Source of the DNA: Hellea sp. | Lineage (GTDB): Bacteria > Pseudomonadota > Alphaproteobacteria > Caulobacterales > Maricaulaceae | NCBI GenBank assembly: GCA_029250925.1 | Contig: JAQXEH010000007.1 | Coordinates: 1-36,364 of the forward strand | Direction of reading: 5' to 3' | DNA: 36,364 nt | Shown: piece after piece, positions 14,508-25,111 of the stretch | Position numbering within the stretch: position 1 is the stretch's first letter | Layout of the letters: every line of letters begins with the position of its first letter | Notes under the pieces: generated by a model | The model's input: only the letters and a program-made list of their open reading frames with translations | What the model was told of the DNA's origin: nothing | The model's database searches: none | Made by a program: the position numbers and the translations under genes

Positions 14508-16342
14508 CTTTTTAGCTCTTTATTAATCCAACTATCCACACGCTCCTCTAATATATTCAAGGGTACGGGTCCTGAGTTTATTACTGTATCGTGAAAGCTT
14601 CGAATGTCGAATTTTTCTTGAAGTTTATCTTTTGCATTTTCTCTTAGCTCTAGTATTTTCATCATACCTATTTTGTAGGCGGTAGCCTGACCTGGCATAA
14701 CGATGTATCGTTCTATTGCTTTCTCGCAATCATTTTTTGGGTTAGGTGTGTTTGCAAGGAGATAATCTATTGCTTCTGTTCTTGTCCATTTTTTATCATG
14801 GATTCCTGTGTCCACAACCAAGCGGGCAGCTCTCCAGAGTTCCATAGCTAGACGACCAAAATCTGAGTATGGGTCGTCATAGAAACCCATTTCCTTTGGA
14901 AAAAATTCTGAATACAATCCCCAACCTTCTGTGTAAGCTGTTACACTATTATGTTTCCTAAATTCTGGAACTCCTGAAAGCTCTTGTGATATTGAGAGTT
15001 GCATGTGATGGCCTGGGTTGCCTTCGTGATAAGCAAGCGCCTCCATTTGATATTTCGGCATGTCATTTATATCATTTAGGTTTGCATAATAATAACCCGG
15101 TCGTGATCCATCAGGAGTGCCTCTAGAATAAAAGGCTTTTCCTGCTGTTTTCTCTCTAAAAGCCTCAACCCTTCTTACCTCCAACTTTGCTTTCGGTAGC
15201 TTTAAAAATACTTCATCAAGCCTTTTTGATATTGTTTCTATTATACGTGTTGCTTCTTTTATATAATCCTCTCTACCTGCCTCGGTATCAGGGTATGTAA
15301 ATCGTGGTTCGTCTTTAAGGTACTTGAAAAAATCTTGAAGATTACTTTCAAAACCAACTCTCGACATTATTGCACGCATCTCCTCATGAATTCGATCTAC
15401 TTCATCAAGACCTATTTGATGAATTTCTTTTGCACTTAATTCAGTTGTAGTCATAGTTTTTAGGCGACTGGCATAATATTCATTACCTCCAGGTAACTTC
15501 CATACGCCATCGTCTTCAGTAGTTAGTTTTTGTTGAGTTAACATCTCATTTATCAATAATATGTATGCTGGTTTGAATGAACCTTGTAAGGCATCCTGCG
15601 CTTGTTTCTTGAGGTTTTCTGAAACTTCCTTTGGTAAACTTAGTTCGAATATTTTTTTGTTGAAGTCGTCATAAACAAGGTTTAATTTATCACTTTTTTC
15701 GAATGGGAAGCCTCTAATAATATTTCTTGAAGTGCTTATTACGTGACCATAAACAAATCTAGGAGGCCTGATGCCTTTACGTGCGCTTTCACGTGTATTC
15801 TCAAGTACTTTTTCTAGATAGTTACCACTTAATTCGATGCGTTTTATATATGCATTTGCATCAGCAATATTATCAATTGGATGCTGATTAATAAGGAATG
15901 TGGGTACGCCTGAATGTGCTCCATACATTTGTGTTAAAGCGTAGTCATGATACCACCACTCCATTTGATCTAAGCTGTTTTGGCTGTTTTCTAGGAATAG
16001 TCGGTATGATAATTTTTCTTCATCAGCTAGGCTATCGAAGTTAAATTTTACTTTTATCTCATTCATTTCATTAGATATTATTTCAAGTTCTTTAAGTGCA
16101 AATTCATAGCTTGGATCATTCCATTCGGTCATTCTTTCCTTAATTCCAAGTCCAGCTAAGTATTGTGGATAACGTCTTACTCGCTCGTAAAACTTATTAT
16201 TGAGCCATTCGTTGAGTTGTAGTTTTTCATTTGGCACTGAGACTTGTGTAGAAATCTCATTAGTTATTTCTTTAGTTTTGTTATCAACCTGACAAGCCAT
16301 TAGAGCAATTGTAGAGAAGCCAATTAGTAAGAATTTATGCAT
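14504..16342 (-). CDS. DUF885-family lipoprotein, probable metallopeptidase-like
   Basis: A 612-residue DUF885 protein, probably anchored in the outer or inner membrane as a lipoprotein: signal segment MHKFLLIGFSTIALMAC with lipobox L14-M-A-C17. The family hallmark is the HEGNPGHH motif at residues 439-446, a variant metal-binding segment. It is followed by AYTEGWGLYSE, in which the glutamate is a likely third ligand, and then by ELWRAARLVVDTGIH. DUF885 is distantly related to zinc carboxypeptidases, but the natural substrate is not known. The ATG has AGGG seven bases upstream. It is divergent from cckA by 131 bases and overlaps the end of dksA by four bases. Confidence 0.88.
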   Translation of the reverse strand: MHKFLLIGFSTIALMACQVDNKTKEITNEISTQVSVPNEKLQLNEWLNNKFYERVRRYPQYLAGLGIKERMTEWNDPSYEFALKELEIISNEMNEIKVKFNFDSLADEEKLSYRLFLENSQNSLDQMEWWYHDYALTQMYGAHSGVPTFLINQHPIDNIADANAYIKRIELSGNYLEKVLENTRESARKGIRPPRFVYGHVISTSRNIIRGFPFEKSDKLNLVYDDFNKKIFELSLPKEVSENLKKQAQDALQGSFKPAYILLINEMLTQQKLTTEDDGVWKLPGGNEYYASRLKTMTTTELSAKEIHQIGLDEVDRIHEEMRAIMSRVGFESNLQDFFKYLKDEPRFTYPDTEAGREDYIKEATRIIETISKRLDEVFLKLPKAKLEVRRVEAFREKTAGKAFYSRGTPDGSRPGYYYANLNDINDMPKYQMEALAYHEGNPGHHMQLSISQELSGVPEFRKHNSVTAYTEGWGLYSEFFPKEMGFYDDPYSDFGRLAMELWRAARLVVDTGIHDKKWTRTEAIDYLLANTPNPKNDCEKAIERYIVMPGQATAYKIGMMKILELRENAKDKLQEKFDIRSFHDTVINSGPVPLNILEERVDSWINKELKS

Positions 16343-16473
16343 TTAGTTACCCTAAGTTAATATACTGTACTTGTTTGTTAATGTAATAGACGTTTAAAGA
16401 TAAAGTCTAATAGTAAATAGGTATTTATCAATATTATATGAACAAAAAAACTTCTTTGCCTTAGTGTGATTAT

Positions 16474-18981
16474 ATGTTTTCTGTGATTCGAAAAAAATTG
16501 ACTCAAAATTATCAAATTAATTTTGTGATTATTGTTTCTGTTTTCCTTGTTTTTATTGCTTTTTTATCTCTAGCTTTTGGCTATGTTTTTTTATTTGATA
16601 TGGATAAAATTAATTTTCTTGGTTTCACGATGTTGCTTATCAATATATTGGTTGTGTTTTTAGGTATTTTTACTTTTTTAACTTATTTTAAAAAAAGTAG
16701 AAACCTTAAAAAAGTTTATGTAGATCGTGATCGGGTTTTTTCAGGTGCTTTTATCAATAACCCCATAAGTTCTATATTTACTGAGAAGGGAAAGGTACTT
16801 GTAGCTAACAAATCCTATATGAATTTAGCAAGTAAGTTACAGGTAGTGACCTCTGGAGATGTTCCGCCTTCTGTGGAGAGATTATTTGTACCTTGCAGTA
16901 AAGAAACTTCTGCTGCAATTTTTAGATTGCATAACCTAGATAATGATATCCCATTTTCAAGTGAAATAGTAGATGCTTTTGATTTTGCTGATAGACATAG
17001 GCGATATAAAATACAGGTAATCAACCTTTACCCACAAAAATTATGGCAAATTATAGATATTACTTTCGATGCATTGGGAAGTAAGAATAAACTTATTGAT
17101 GCACCTGTTGGTTTGTTTTCTATTACCAGTACAGGAGAGATTATTGAAATTAATTCAACACTGAAACGCTGGTTGAGCGGCCCCAAGAAGACAAAACCAC
17201 AACATATCGATGAATTTATAGAGAATTCAAGAGAATTACTAGAGAGGTCAGATTCTGTTGGGGAAATTATACGAACACATTCAAGATTAATTAATCTTAA
17301 AGGGGTGTCGATACCAAGTATTATGGTTGGTGTATGGGCTTCTTCTGAGGATGGTGAGAATATTTGTAATGTATCTATACATGGATATTATAGCATAGGT
17401 TTCCAAAAATCACCGAGTTCTAAATCTATTAAGGAAAATCTATTGAGTTCTGATAGTGCTGAGGATTTTTCGGCGGCTCCTGTTGCTATATTGCACCTGG
17501 TAGGTTCTCAGCTAGGCAAGGCTGTTATTAAAAGTGAAAATTTTTCCTTTAGTCGAATGAGCGCGGGAGAGTCAGGTGTTGGCAAGACCTTTGACAAGAT
17601 TTTTGACTTAGAAAAGACAGATAGGAGTTTTCTTGATTTTGTAGCTTATGAATGTGAAACTGATAAACCATTTGATGCTGTTTTGGCTAGTCCCTCTAAC
17701 TTAAATGTTTCTGTATATATCGTATCGGAGTCGGAGATTGAAAAATCTTTCCGAGTTTATATGGTGGATACAAGTGCTCGAAAATTATTGGAAGACCAGT
17801 TAGTTCAGTCACAAAAAATGCAGGCTATTGGACAGCTAGCAGCCGGGGTTGCTCATGATTTTAATAACTTATTGACAGCAATTCGTTTAAATACTGATGA
17901 ACTATTGCAACGCCACCCAATAGGTGACCCATCTTACCCTGAGTTGCAGAATATTAATACCACAGGAATAAGGGCGGCCGCACTCGTAAAGAAACTATTA
18001 GCCTTTTCGAGAAAGCAAACTCGTAGAACTGAGTCGATTTCAGTAACAGACATATTAACTGAAATGGTAGTTACTTTAAAACAGACTTTAGGGGAGCGTG
18101 TTAAACTCAAAATAGTTCATGGTCGAGATTTACCTCTTGTTAGAGCTGATAGGTCTCAAATAGATACTGTTTTGATGAATTTATGCGTTAATGCGCGAGA
18201 TGCTATGGAAAAAAGTAATGGAGGAATAATCTCTATATCAAGTTACTTTTTAAAACGAGAAGTTATCGATAACCCAAGCGTTCAGCTAGCTTTAAAGTCC
18301 CTTATGGGTGATGATTTTGTTGTTATTGAAGTGGCCGATACAGGCGAGGGTATGAGTGAGGATGTAAAGTCAAAAATATTTGAGCCTTTCTTCACGACTA
18401 AAGAAATCGGCAAAGGAACAGGGCTAGGCTTAGCTACTGTTTACGGAATTATAAAGCAGTCGGGGGGGCACTTAACAGTGGATAGTTCTATCGGTAAAGG
18501 AACAACATTTCGAATATATCTACCCTCATCTGATCAGAAAATGAATATAGATTTAACTAAATTGCCTACAACTAATAAACGATCTGCTGATTTAACAGGG
18601 CAGGGGAATATTCTTTTTGTGGAAGATGAAATTTCTGTTCGTGATATCGCTTCAAAATCATTGAGAAGAAAAGGCTATAAAGTTATAGAGGCTGATGATG
18701 GTGAGGAAGCTTTAGATATATTAAAGAATTCGAAGGAACCATTTGATTTGATGATTTCTGATGTTGTAATGCCATCAATGGACGGACCTACTCTCTTAAG
18801 AAAAGGTCGTGACTTGCTTGGTGCTGCTAGAATCGTTTTTGTATCCGGATATGCTGAAGATGACTTCTCTGAGCTTTTGTCTGATGAGACCGATGTTTCT
18901 TTTCTCCCCAAACCTTTTACACTAGCGCAATTAGCTGAAAAAGTTAAAAATGAGATTGGTGAAAGTGATGTAAAACAATGA
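16474..18981 (+). CDS. cckA: Cell-cycle hybrid histidine kinase CckA
   Basis: In alphaproteobacteria CckA sends phosphate through ChpT to CtrA and CpdR to control the cell cycle or motility. The 835 residues begin with two membrane helices (about 17-38 and 49-70), then a long PAS-like sensory region without a motif I can name. The DHp domain has the phospho-acceptor His461 in [13 protein letters not shown]. An ATPase domain follows with the N box [12 protein letters not shown] and G boxes ADTGEGM and [16 protein letters not shown]-terminal receiver domain (about 710-830) has acidic residues in FVEDE and the phospho-acceptor Asp763 in [12 protein letters not shown]. The H-box form HDFNN is typical of CckA. 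Position next to recA matches other alphaproteobacteria. The Shine-Dalgarno sequence is weak (TAGTG). Confidence 0.93.
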   Translation: MFSVIRKKLTQNYQINFVIIVSVFLVFIAFLSLAFGYVFLFDMDKINFLGFTMLLINILVVFLGIFTFLTYFKKSRNLKKVYVDRDRVFSGAFINNPISSIFTEKGKVLVANKSYMNLASKLQVVTSGDVPPSVERLFVPCSKETSAAIFRLHNLDNDIPFSSEIVDAFDFADRHRRYKIQVINLYPQKLWQIIDITFDALGSKNKLIDAPVGLFSITSTGEIIEINSTLKRWLSGPKKTKPQHIDEFIENSRELLERSDSVGEIIRTHSRLINLKGVSIPSIMVGVWASSEDGENICNVSIHGYYSIGFQKSPSSKSIKENLLSSDSAEDFSAAPVAILHLVGSQLGKAVIKSENFSFSRMSAGESGVGKTFDKIFDLEKTDRSFLDFVAYECETDKPFDAVLASPSNLNVSVYIVSESEIEKSFRVYMVDTSARKLLEDQLVQSQKMQAIGQLAAGVAHDFNNLLTAIRLNTDELLQRHPIGDPSYPELQNINTTGIRAAALVKKLLAFSRKQTRRTESISVTDILTEMVVTLKQTLGERVKLKIVHGRDLPLVRADRSQIDTVLMNLCVNARDAMEKSNGGIISISSYFLKREVIDNPSVQLALKSLMGDDFVVIEVADTGEGMSEDVKSKIFEPFFTTKEIGKGTGLGLATVYGIIKQSGGHLTVDSSIGKGTTFRIYLPSSDQKMNIDLTKLPTTNKRSADLTGQGNILFVEDEISVRDIASKSLRRKGYKVIEADDGEEALDILKNSKEPFDLMISDVVMPSMDGPTLLRKGRDLLGAARIVFVSGYAEDDFSELLSDETDVSFLPKPFTLAQLAEKVKNEIGESDVKQ

Positions 18982-18994
18982 TTAAAATTTTTTT

Positions 18995-19009
18995 GTTCTC
19001 TAAATGTTC
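18995..19009 (+). promoter_or_regulatory. SOS box (LexA site), forward orientation, recA upstream
   Basis: A perfect GTTC, seven bases, GTTC lies 117-131 bases before the recA ATG. This is the alphaproteobacterial LexA recognition sequence described in Rhodobacter, Caulobacter and rhizobia. It is the first of two. Confidence 0.85.
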
Positions 19010-19027
19010 TTTTTTCTTGATTAATAA

Positions 19028-19042
19028 GAACAGATGTGGAAC
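19028..19042 (-). promoter_or_regulatory. Second SOS box, reverse orientation
   Basis: GAAC, seven bases, GAAC is the exact reverse complement of the GTTC-N7-GTTC LexA motif. Its centre is 33 bp (about three helical turns) from the centre of the first box, so two LexA dimers could bind the same face of the DNA. Confidence 0.7.
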
Positions 19043-19081
19043 AAGTCAAATACGGCAGTCCAACAAAAGCCGCAATTTCAA

Positions 19082-19119
19082 TATAATGACCGAAGGACTC
19101 CGGTTATTTTTACTGGAGT
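19082..19119 (+). promoter_or_regulatory. recA -10-like element and Shine-Dalgarno hairpin
   Basis: TATAAT at 19082-19087 is a perfect -10 hexamer, though no -35 is obvious. Downstream, ACTCCGGT (19097-19104) pairs with ACTGGAGT (19112-19119) around a seven-base loop. This is an eight-pair stem with one G-U, whose 3' arm contains the recA Shine-Dalgarno GGAG (19115-19118). It may restrain recA translation. Confidence 0.45.
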
Positions 19120-19125
19120 TATGTA

Positions 19126-20235
19126 ATGGCCAGAAAGTCAACAACACCGTTAACAGTAGTGGGTAAAGCCGAAGATAAAAATAAATCTGCAGCTCTGGAA
19201 GCCGCAATGAGTCAAATTGATCGTGCTTTTGGTAAGGGCGCGGTAATGAAACTAGGCCAGAAAAGCGCCATGGACATTGAAGCTGTTTCAACAGGATCTA
19301 TTGGACTGGATATTGCCTTAGGAATAGGAGGATTACCAAAGGGTAGAATAATTGAGATTTATGGACCTGAAAGTTCGGGTAAAACTACTTTATCTCTTCA
19401 CGTAGTCGCTGAGATGCAAAAACAAGGTGGAGTAGCGGCGTTTATAGATGCCGAGCATGCATTAGATCCAGTTTATGCTGGAAAGTTAGGTGTGGATGTA
19501 AATGAATTATTGATAGCTCAACCTGATACGGGTGAGCAAGGACTGGAAATTGCCGATACTTTGGTGAGATCTGGAGCTGTAGATATTTTAGTTATAGACT
19601 CTGTGGCAGCATTAACTCCTCGGGCAGAACTTGAAGGAGATATGGGTGATAGTTTACCTGGATTGCAGGCGCGACTAATGAGTCAGGCACTTCGAAAGTT
19701 AACCGGCTCCATATCAAAATCCGGATGTATGGTTATTTTTATAAATCAAATCAGAATGAAGATTGGAGTGATGTATGGATCTCCTGAAACGACTACAGGC
19801 GGAAATGCTCTTAAATTCTATAGTTCGGTTCGATTAGATATAAGACGAATTGGCGCCTTAAAACATAGAGACGAAATAGTTGGAAATCAAACGCGTGTCA
19901 AAGTTGTAAAAAATAAAGTTGCCCCACCATTCAGGCAAGTTGAATTTGATATAATGTACGGAGAAGGAATATCAAAAACGGGGGAACTTATTGATTTAGG
20001 AGTGAAGGCTGAGGTCGTTGAAAAATCAGGTTCTTGGTATTCATATGGTAATGAACGCATCGGACAGGGTAGGGAAAATGTTAGATTATTTCTTAAAGAT
20101 AATCCAGATATTGCTGCCGAATTAGAACACAAAATTAGAGTGAATGAGGGTTTGTTGGAAGATGAACTTTTAATGCCTAAAGATGAACGTGATTCAGAAG
20201 ATGATATAATAGAAAATATTTCTACTTTAAGTTAA
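19126..20235 (+). CDS. recA: Recombinase RecA
   Basis: RecA forms filaments on single-stranded DNA, drives strand exchange in recombinational repair, and acts as co-protease for LexA self-cleavage in the SOS response. The 369-residue protein has the core ATPase with Walker [10 protein letters not shown], the [10 protein letters not shown] block, Walker [10 protein letters not shown], loop L1 around [17 protein letters not shown], and the [21 protein letters not shown] segment with loop L2. It ends in an acidic tail. The ATG at 19126 is seven bases from GGAG. An ATG-TAA minimal frame overlaps it just upstream. Two SOS boxes precede the gene, and it has its own terminator before alaS. Confidence 0.98.
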   Translation: MARKSTTPLTVVGKAEDKNKSAALEAAMSQIDRAFGKGAVMKLGQKSAMDIEAVSTGSIGLDIALGIGGLPKGRIIEIYGPESSGKTTLSLHVVAEMQKQGGVAAFIDAEHALDPVYAGKLGVDVNELLIAQPDTGEQGLEIADTLVRSGAVDILVIDSVAALTPRAELEGDMGDSLPGLQARLMSQALRKLTGSISKSGCMVIFINQIRMKIGVMYGSPETTTGGNALKFYSSVRLDIRRIGALKHRDEIVGNQTRVKVVKNKVAPPFRQVEFDIMYGEGISKTGELIDLGVKAEVVEKSGSWYSYGNERIGQGRENVRLFLKDNPDIAAELEHKIRVNEGLLEDELLMPKDERDSEDDIIENISTLS

Positions 20236-20300
20236 TAAGCTAACCTTAAAAATAAAGTAAAATATTGTATACTTAGTTATATCGATATTTTAATAAACAG

Positions 20301-20325
20301 CGCTTGGCATAGTCAGGCGTTTTTT
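20301..20325 (+). terminator. recA intrinsic terminator
   Basis: CGCTTG (20301-20306) pairs with CAGGCG (20314-20319), one G-U pair, around a seven-base loop, followed by six T residues. It ends the recA message before alaS. Confidence 0.85.
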
Positions 20326-20355
20326 ATATATAATATTGTAGTTAGGTAGTTATTT

Positions 20356-22992
20356 ATGGTTAGTTTGAGAGATATCAGAAAGTGTTATTTGGAATTTTTC
20401 CAAGGACATGGACATGAAGTCATTAGATCTAGCTCACTTGTTCCAGATAATGATCCTACTTTGTTATTTACTAATGCCGGAATGGTTCAGTTCAAAGATT
20501 ATTTTACTGGTGTTCAAAAGCCAATCTATAATCGAGCTGTAACTACTCAAAAATGTGTAAGGGCAGGAGGGAAACATAATGACCTTGATAACGTAGGCTA
20601 TACAGCTAGACACCATACTTTTTTTGAGATGTTAGGTAACTTTAGTTTCGGAGATTATTTCAAGGCCGAAGCAATTGAACTTTCCTGGGACCTAGTTACC
20701 AATGTGTTAGGCCTGGATAAGAATAAACTTTTAGTGACTATTTATCACACAGATGATGAGGCATATAACCTTTGGAAAAAAATTGCAGGCCTTTCTGATG
20801 ATAGAATTATTAAAATTAAGTCATCAGACAATTTTTGGGCAATGGGTGACACCGGACCCTGCGGTCCTTGTTCTGAGATATTTTATGATCATGGAGCTCA
20901 TATAGCAGGAGGCCCCCCTGGTTCTCCTAATGAAGATGGTGATAGATTTATAGAAATTTGGAATTTAGTGTTTATGCAATTCCAAAGACATTCTGATGGA
21001 AGTCAGGTTGTGTTGCCAAGACCCTCTATTGATACCGGAATGGGATTAGAACGTACTGCTGCTATCTTGCAAGGAAAGCATGACAACTATGAAATTGACT
21101 TATTTAGTAATCTTATAAAAAGCTCAGTTGAGTTAACTGGAGTAAAGGCCGAGGGCGAAGCAAAATTTTCACACAGAGTTATCGCAGACCATTTAAGGAG
21201 CTCTTCTTTTTTAATGGCGGATGGGGTCAGCCCTTCGAATGAAGGACGGGGTTATGTTCTTAGACGAATTATGCGTCGAGCAATGAGACATGCACATATA
21301 CTAGGTTCAAAGGAACCATTAATGCATCATTTAGTGCCTACCTTAATAAATGAAATGGGAGATACATTTAATGAACTTAATAGAGCAAAATTAAGCATTG
21401 AGTCTACATTTTTGCAAGAAGAAGAAAGGTTCTTAAAAACTCTTGGGCGCGGAACAACACTTTTGAATAGTGCAATTGAAGGCCTCTCTCGAGGCGATAT
21501 TCTTAACGGTGAAATGGCCTTTAAGCTGTATGATACCTATGGTTTTCCTGTCGATTTAACAGAAGATGCATTGCGTACAAAAGGTATTTCAGTTGACTTA
21601 GTGGGATTTGATAAAGCTATGTTACGCCAAAAAGAAAACTCCAAAGTATCAGGATTTAATTCGGGAGATGCTGATATGGATAATGTTTGGTTTGAAATTA
21701 AGGATAAATGCGGTCCAACTGAGTTTGTTGGATATGAAACTCTAGAAATTGAGTCGGTTGTTGATTGTATTCTAGTTAATGGTGCCGTAGCGAATAATGC
21801 TAAAGATTGTGATATAATGTTCATTACTAAAAAAAGTCCTTTTTATGCTGAAAGTGGTGGTCAGGCTGGTGATATAGGTACGGCCATACTCAAAAATGGT
21901 AATATTAAGGTGTCCAATGTCATTAAAAAAGCTGGCGATTTACATTTAGTGATAGGCTATTTAGATGGTTCAATGAAATGTGGCGATAAAATTAACCTCT
22001 GTGTAGATGCTGTTAATAGAAAACAAACAACAATAAATCATTCTGCTGCGCATCTTATGCACGAAGCCTTAAGACGCACGCTAGGCGAACATGTAACTCA
22101 AAAAGGGCAAATGGTTGACGGTAATAAGATAAGGTTTGATATTTCGCACGGTAAGGCAATCTCAAACGAAGAATTACTTGCTGTAGAAAAAGAAGTGAAT
22201 GACATTATACTCCAAAACTCTGCCTCAACTATAGAAACTATGAAACCTGATGAAGCTATAGCTCAGGGAGCTATGGCTCTCTTTGGTGAAAAATATGGAG
22301 ATAGTGTTCGTGTGCTGTCAATCGGAGATAATAACGGTGAAGAAATAGGTAAATATTCTGTGGAACTTTGCGGGGGAACTCATGTTGAATTCACAGGTGA
22401 TATAGCATTGTTTAAGATTCTTTCTGAAAGTGCTGTAGCAGCAGGCATTAGGCGCCTAGAAGCCGTGACAGGCCATGCTGCAAGAGAATACTTAGAAAAC
22501 CAGGCAAGCTATGCAGTATCAGTTGCTAAGAAGCTAAAGTCTAAGCCTGAGTTAATTGAGGACCGTGTTACCACACTTATTAATGAACGTAATTCTCTTG
22601 AAAAAGAGCTTATTAAAGTTAAGAAAGCCCTAGCTCTCGGTGGTGATGGCAAAGAAGCTATAACTACTGAAGATATTAATGGGGTAAATTTTTTAAGTGC
22701 CATTCTAAATGGAATATCAGGAAAAGATCTTCGTTCTCTGGTTAATGAGAAGCTGTCATCTATAGACACAGGGCTTATTTGTTTTATTGGTACGGATAAT
22801 GAAAAAGTTGCAGTAATAGTGGCAGTAACAAAAGATCTTTCAGAAACCTATAATGCAGTTGAGTTAGTAAATGCGGGCGCTGAAATTATAGGGGGGCGCG
22901 GCGGAGGTAAGCCAAATATGGCACAAGCTGGTGGCACTCAAGCATCCAAAGCAGCAGATGCCTTGAATGCCATAAGGAATAAAATTAAATAA
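20356..22992 (+). CDS. alaS: Alanyl-tRNA synthetase
   Basis: Class II synthetase charging tRNA(Ala), with built-in editing of mischarged serine and glycine. The 878 residues are full length. The N-terminal catalytic core starts [14 protein letters not shown] and contains [16 protein letters not shown], motif 2 around [21 protein letters not shown] and motif 3 in [13 protein letters not shown]. The editing domain carries the zinc-ligand motifs HSAAH (562-566) and CGGTH (672-676). The C-terminal DHHA1 domain ends with [15 protein letters not shown]. The recA-alaS order is common in alphaproteobacteria. It converges on icd with a 29-base gap that holds no good terminator. Confidence 0.97.
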   Translation: MVSLRDIRKCYLEFFQGHGHEVIRSSSLVPDNDPTLLFTNAGMVQFKDYFTGVQKPIYNRAVTTQKCVRAGGKHNDLDNVGYTARHHTFFEMLGNFSFGDYFKAEAIELSWDLVTNVLGLDKNKLLVTIYHTDDEAYNLWKKIAGLSDDRIIKIKSSDNFWAMGDTGPCGPCSEIFYDHGAHIAGGPPGSPNEDGDRFIEIWNLVFMQFQRHSDGSQVVLPRPSIDTGMGLERTAAILQGKHDNYEIDLFSNLIKSSVELTGVKAEGEAKFSHRVIADHLRSSSFLMADGVSPSNEGRGYVLRRIMRRAMRHAHILGSKEPLMHHLVPTLINEMGDTFNELNRAKLSIESTFLQEEERFLKTLGRGTTLLNSAIEGLSRGDILNGEMAFKLYDTYGFPVDLTEDALRTKGISVDLVGFDKAMLRQKENSKVSGFNSGDADMDNVWFEIKDKCGPTEFVGYETLEIESVVDCILVNGAVANNAKDCDIMFITKKSPFYAESGGQAGDIGTAILKNGNIKVSNVIKKAGDLHLVIGYLDGSMKCGDKINLCVDAVNRKQTTINHSAAHLMHEALRRTLGEHVTQKGQMVDGNKIRFDISHGKAISNEELLAVEKEVNDIILQNSASTIETMKPDEAIAQGAMALFGEKYGDSVRVLSIGDNNGEEIGKYSVELCGGTHVEFTGDIALFKILSESAVAAGIRRLEAVTGHAAREYLENQASYAVSVAKKLKSKPELIEDRVTTLINERNSLEKELIKVKKALALGGDGKEAITTEDINGVNFLSAILNGISGKDLRSLVNEKLSSIDTGLICFIGTDNEKVAVIVAVTKDLSETYNAVELVNAGAEIIGGRGGGKPNMAQAGGTQASKAADALNAIRNKIK

Positions 22993-23021
22993 AAGGCTTT
23001 TAAATATCTGACCCTTTAATA

Positions 23022-24233
23022 TTAAGCCATTCTTCTTTCAAAATTCTCTGCAATAGCCTCCAAGTATCCTGTTGTTGTAAGCCATCCCTGTTGATCGCCG
23101 ACTAATAAAGCAAGGTCTTTTGTCATTTGTCCTGCTTCTACTGTTTCAATAACTGTTTTTTCAAGGTTTTTTGCAAAGGTTATAAGTTCCTCATTTGAGT
23201 CAATTTTACCGCGGTGCGCTAACCCTCTTGTCCAAGCAAAAATAGATGCTGTTGAGTTAGTCGAAGTGGCTTCACCTTTTTGGTGGTTTCTATAGTGCCT
23301 TGTCACTGTGCCATGAGCAGCTTCAGCTTCCATGGTTTTTCCGTCGGGGGTAAGTAAGAATGAGGTCATTAACCCCAAAGAGCCAAACCCTTGTGCCACA
23401 GTATCAGACTGCACGTCTCCATCATAGTTTTTGCATGCCCAGATGTATCCACCAGACCACTTCATTGCCGCTGCAACCATATCATCAATTAGTCTGTGTT
23501 GATATTCACCACCAAAATCATTAAATTTACTCTCAAACTCGGTTTCGTAAACTTCTTGGAATATATCTTTGAAGCGTCCGTCATATTTTTTTAGAATTGT
23601 ATTTTTAGTAGATAAGTAAACAGGCCACCTACGTTGAATTCCATAATTGAAACATGCTCTGGCAAAGTCTTTGATGGACTCATCAAGATTGTACATTCCC
23701 ATCGCAACCCCTGCATCAGGAAAATCGAAAACTTCTTTTTCAATTTTTTGGCCATTTTCTCCTTCCCATGTCATTTTTAATTTTCCTTTTCCGGGAACTA
23801 AAAAGTCTGTTGCCTTATATTGATCTCCATAAGCATGCCGACCGATGACTATTGGTTGTGTCCATCCTGGGACTAATCTCGGTACATTTGAACATATTAT
23901 GGGTTCACGAAAAACGACTCCTCCTAAAATATTACGAATAGTACCGTTAGGTGATCGCCACATTTCTTTTAAATCAAATTCTTCTACACGTTGTTCGTCT
24001 GGCGTAATAGTTGCACACTTTATCCCTACATTGCATTTCTTGATAGCATTTGCAGCATCAATAGTGATTTGGTCATTAGTAGCATCTCGGCTTTGTATGG
24101 ATAAATCATAGTCAAGAAGTTCGATATCTATATATGGGTTAATGAGTCTTTCTATTATTAAATCCCAAATGATGCGTGTCATTTCATCACCATTCATATT
24201 GACTACTGGATTATTTACCTTGATTTTACTCAT
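23022..24233 (-). CDS. icd: NADP-dependent isocitrate dehydrogenase
   Basis: It oxidatively decarboxylates isocitrate to 2-oxoglutarate in the TCA cycle, making NADPH. The 403 residues match the dimeric eukaryote-type NADP-IDH found in alphaproteobacteria rather than the E. coli type. Signatures are [14 protein letters not shown] at the start, [10 protein letters not shown], the isocitrate-binding [10 protein letters not shown], the [24 protein letters not shown] metal/substrate motif, and [11 protein letters not shown] with the NADP-binding histidine and arginine. The ATG at 24233 has GAGGA eight bases upstream, and that Shine-Dalgarno lies inside an inverted repeat (24239-24286). It is divergent from trmJ. 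Confidence 0.97.
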   Translation of the reverse strand: MSKIKVNNPVVNMNGDEMTRIIWDLIIERLINPYIDIELLDYDLSIQSRDATNDQITIDAANAIKKCNVGIKCATITPDEQRVEEFDLKEMWRSPNGTIRNILGGVVFREPIICSNVPRLVPGWTQPIVIGRHAYGDQYKATDFLVPGKGKLKMTWEGENGQKIEKEVFDFPDAGVAMGMYNLDESIKDFARACFNYGIQRRWPVYLSTKNTILKKYDGRFKDIFQEVYETEFESKFNDFGGEYQHRLIDDMVAAAMKWSGGYIWACKNYDGDVQSDTVAQGFGSLGLMTSFLLTPDGKTMEAEAAHGTVTRHYRNHQKGEATSTNSTASIFAWTRGLAHRGKIDSNEELITFAKNLEKTVIETVEAGQMTKDLALLVGDQQGWLTTTGYLEAIAENFERRMA

Positions 24234-24238
24234 AATGT

Positions 24239-24286
24239 CCTCTGTAAGCGGAGTTGTTTACTTGTTTCGCCGCGGTGTAACAGAGG
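24239..24286. promoter_or_regulatory. Inverted repeat in the icd/trmJ divergent region, overlapping the icd Shine-Dalgarno
   Basis: CCTCTGT (24239-24245) and ACAGAGG (24280-24286) are perfect inverted repeats, with a second pair GCGG (24248-24251) and CCGC (24270-24273) inside. In the leftward icd message the seven-base outer helix would bury the ribosome-binding GAGG, with a loop of about 18 bases. It could be an RNA switch-like leader or a DNA operator for both genes. Confidence 0.45.
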
Positions 24287-24310
24287 AGCAATAATATTAA
24301 AAGAGAGAAG

Positions 24311-25111
24311 ATGGGAAAAACTAATAAAGATCAGCTAGGAAATAAAATTAATTTTGATTTTACTAGCAATTTACCTGCTGTAATCCTTGTGAAGCCTCAA
24401 TTAGGAGAAAATATAGGGGCAGTGTGTCGCTGTATGCTAAATTTCGGTCTCTACGAATTACGGTTAGTGGCCCCTAGAGATGGCTGGCCTAATCCTTCCG
24501 CTGCTCCTATGGCAGCTGGTGCAAAAATAGTTATGGATAATGCACAAGTTTTTGAAACATTGGACGAGGCAATATCTGACCTTAAGTTTGTTCTTGCGGC
24601 TACCGCTCGAAGGAGGGAAATGGAAATCCCTGTTGTAGGAACTCATGCTGTTGGGAAAACTCTCAGGCATTATTCTGATAAAGGAGTGCCGACAGGTATA
24701 ATGTTTGGACCCGAAAAAGCTGGATTAACGAATAACGATGTAGCATTATCTGATGCAATTTTGACTTATCCAGTAAATCCAGCTTTCCAGTCTTTAAATC
24801 TGGCGCAAGCAGTGAATATATTCTCCTATATATGGGCGAGTTCTAAAGATGGTGGTATGCCGCCGGAAATATTTCAAAAGGATATTAGCGATTCTGCTGA
24901 TAGAGTTGATTTAATAAGGATGTTTGAGCATTTAGAAGGAGAACTCACGGACGCAGGTTTTTTTTACCCACCAGAAAAAAAGAACCTAATGGTTCAAAAT
25001 ATTCGTTCTCCTTATACCAGAGCGCGGCTAACAAAACAGGAAGTGCAAACAATGCGTGGAATAATAAAAGCCCTTTCTAAGGGTAGAGGAAGAGGAATTA
25101 ATAAAAAATGA
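24311..25111 (+). CDS. trmJ: TrmJ-type tRNA 2'-O-methyltransferase (TrmH/SpoU family)
   Basis: A SAM-dependent SPOUT-fold enzyme, most likely the one methylating the ribose of nucleotide 32 in tRNA anticodon loops. The 266 residues begin, after a polar tail, with motif 1 ILVKPQLGENIGAVCRCMLNFGL, the TrmJ form with N and GA. Motif 2 IMFGPEKAGLTNNDV and motif 3 FQSLNLAQAVNIFSY complete the trefoil-knot SAM site. A C-terminal extension of about 80 residues follows as in TrmJ. The ATG has GAGAG just upstream. Its stop overlaps the start of the next gene (ATGA), so the two are coupled. Confidence 0.9.
   Translation: MGKTNKDQLGNKINFDFTSNLPAVILVKPQLGENIGAVCRCMLNFGLYELRLVAPRDGWPNPSAAPMAAGAKIVMDNAQVFETLDEAISDLKFVLAATARRREMEIPVVGTHAVGKTLRHYSDKGVPTGIMFGPEKAGLTNNDVALSDAILTYPVNPAFQSLNLAQAVNIFSYIWASSKDGGMPPEIFQKDISDSADRVDLIRMFEHLEGELTDAGFFYPPEKKNLMVQNIRSPYTRARLTKQEVQTMRGIIKALSKGRGRGINKK

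Noticed and set aside
18978-19166. Rightward 62-codon frame over the cckA-recA gap
   Set aside because: It covers both SOS boxes and the recA leader and runs into recA out of frame; no ribosome-binding site supports it.
20236-20300. Promoter or regulatory RNA between recA and alaS
   Set aside because: Apart from the recA terminator the stretch is plain AT-rich sequence in which -10-like hexamers occur by chance.
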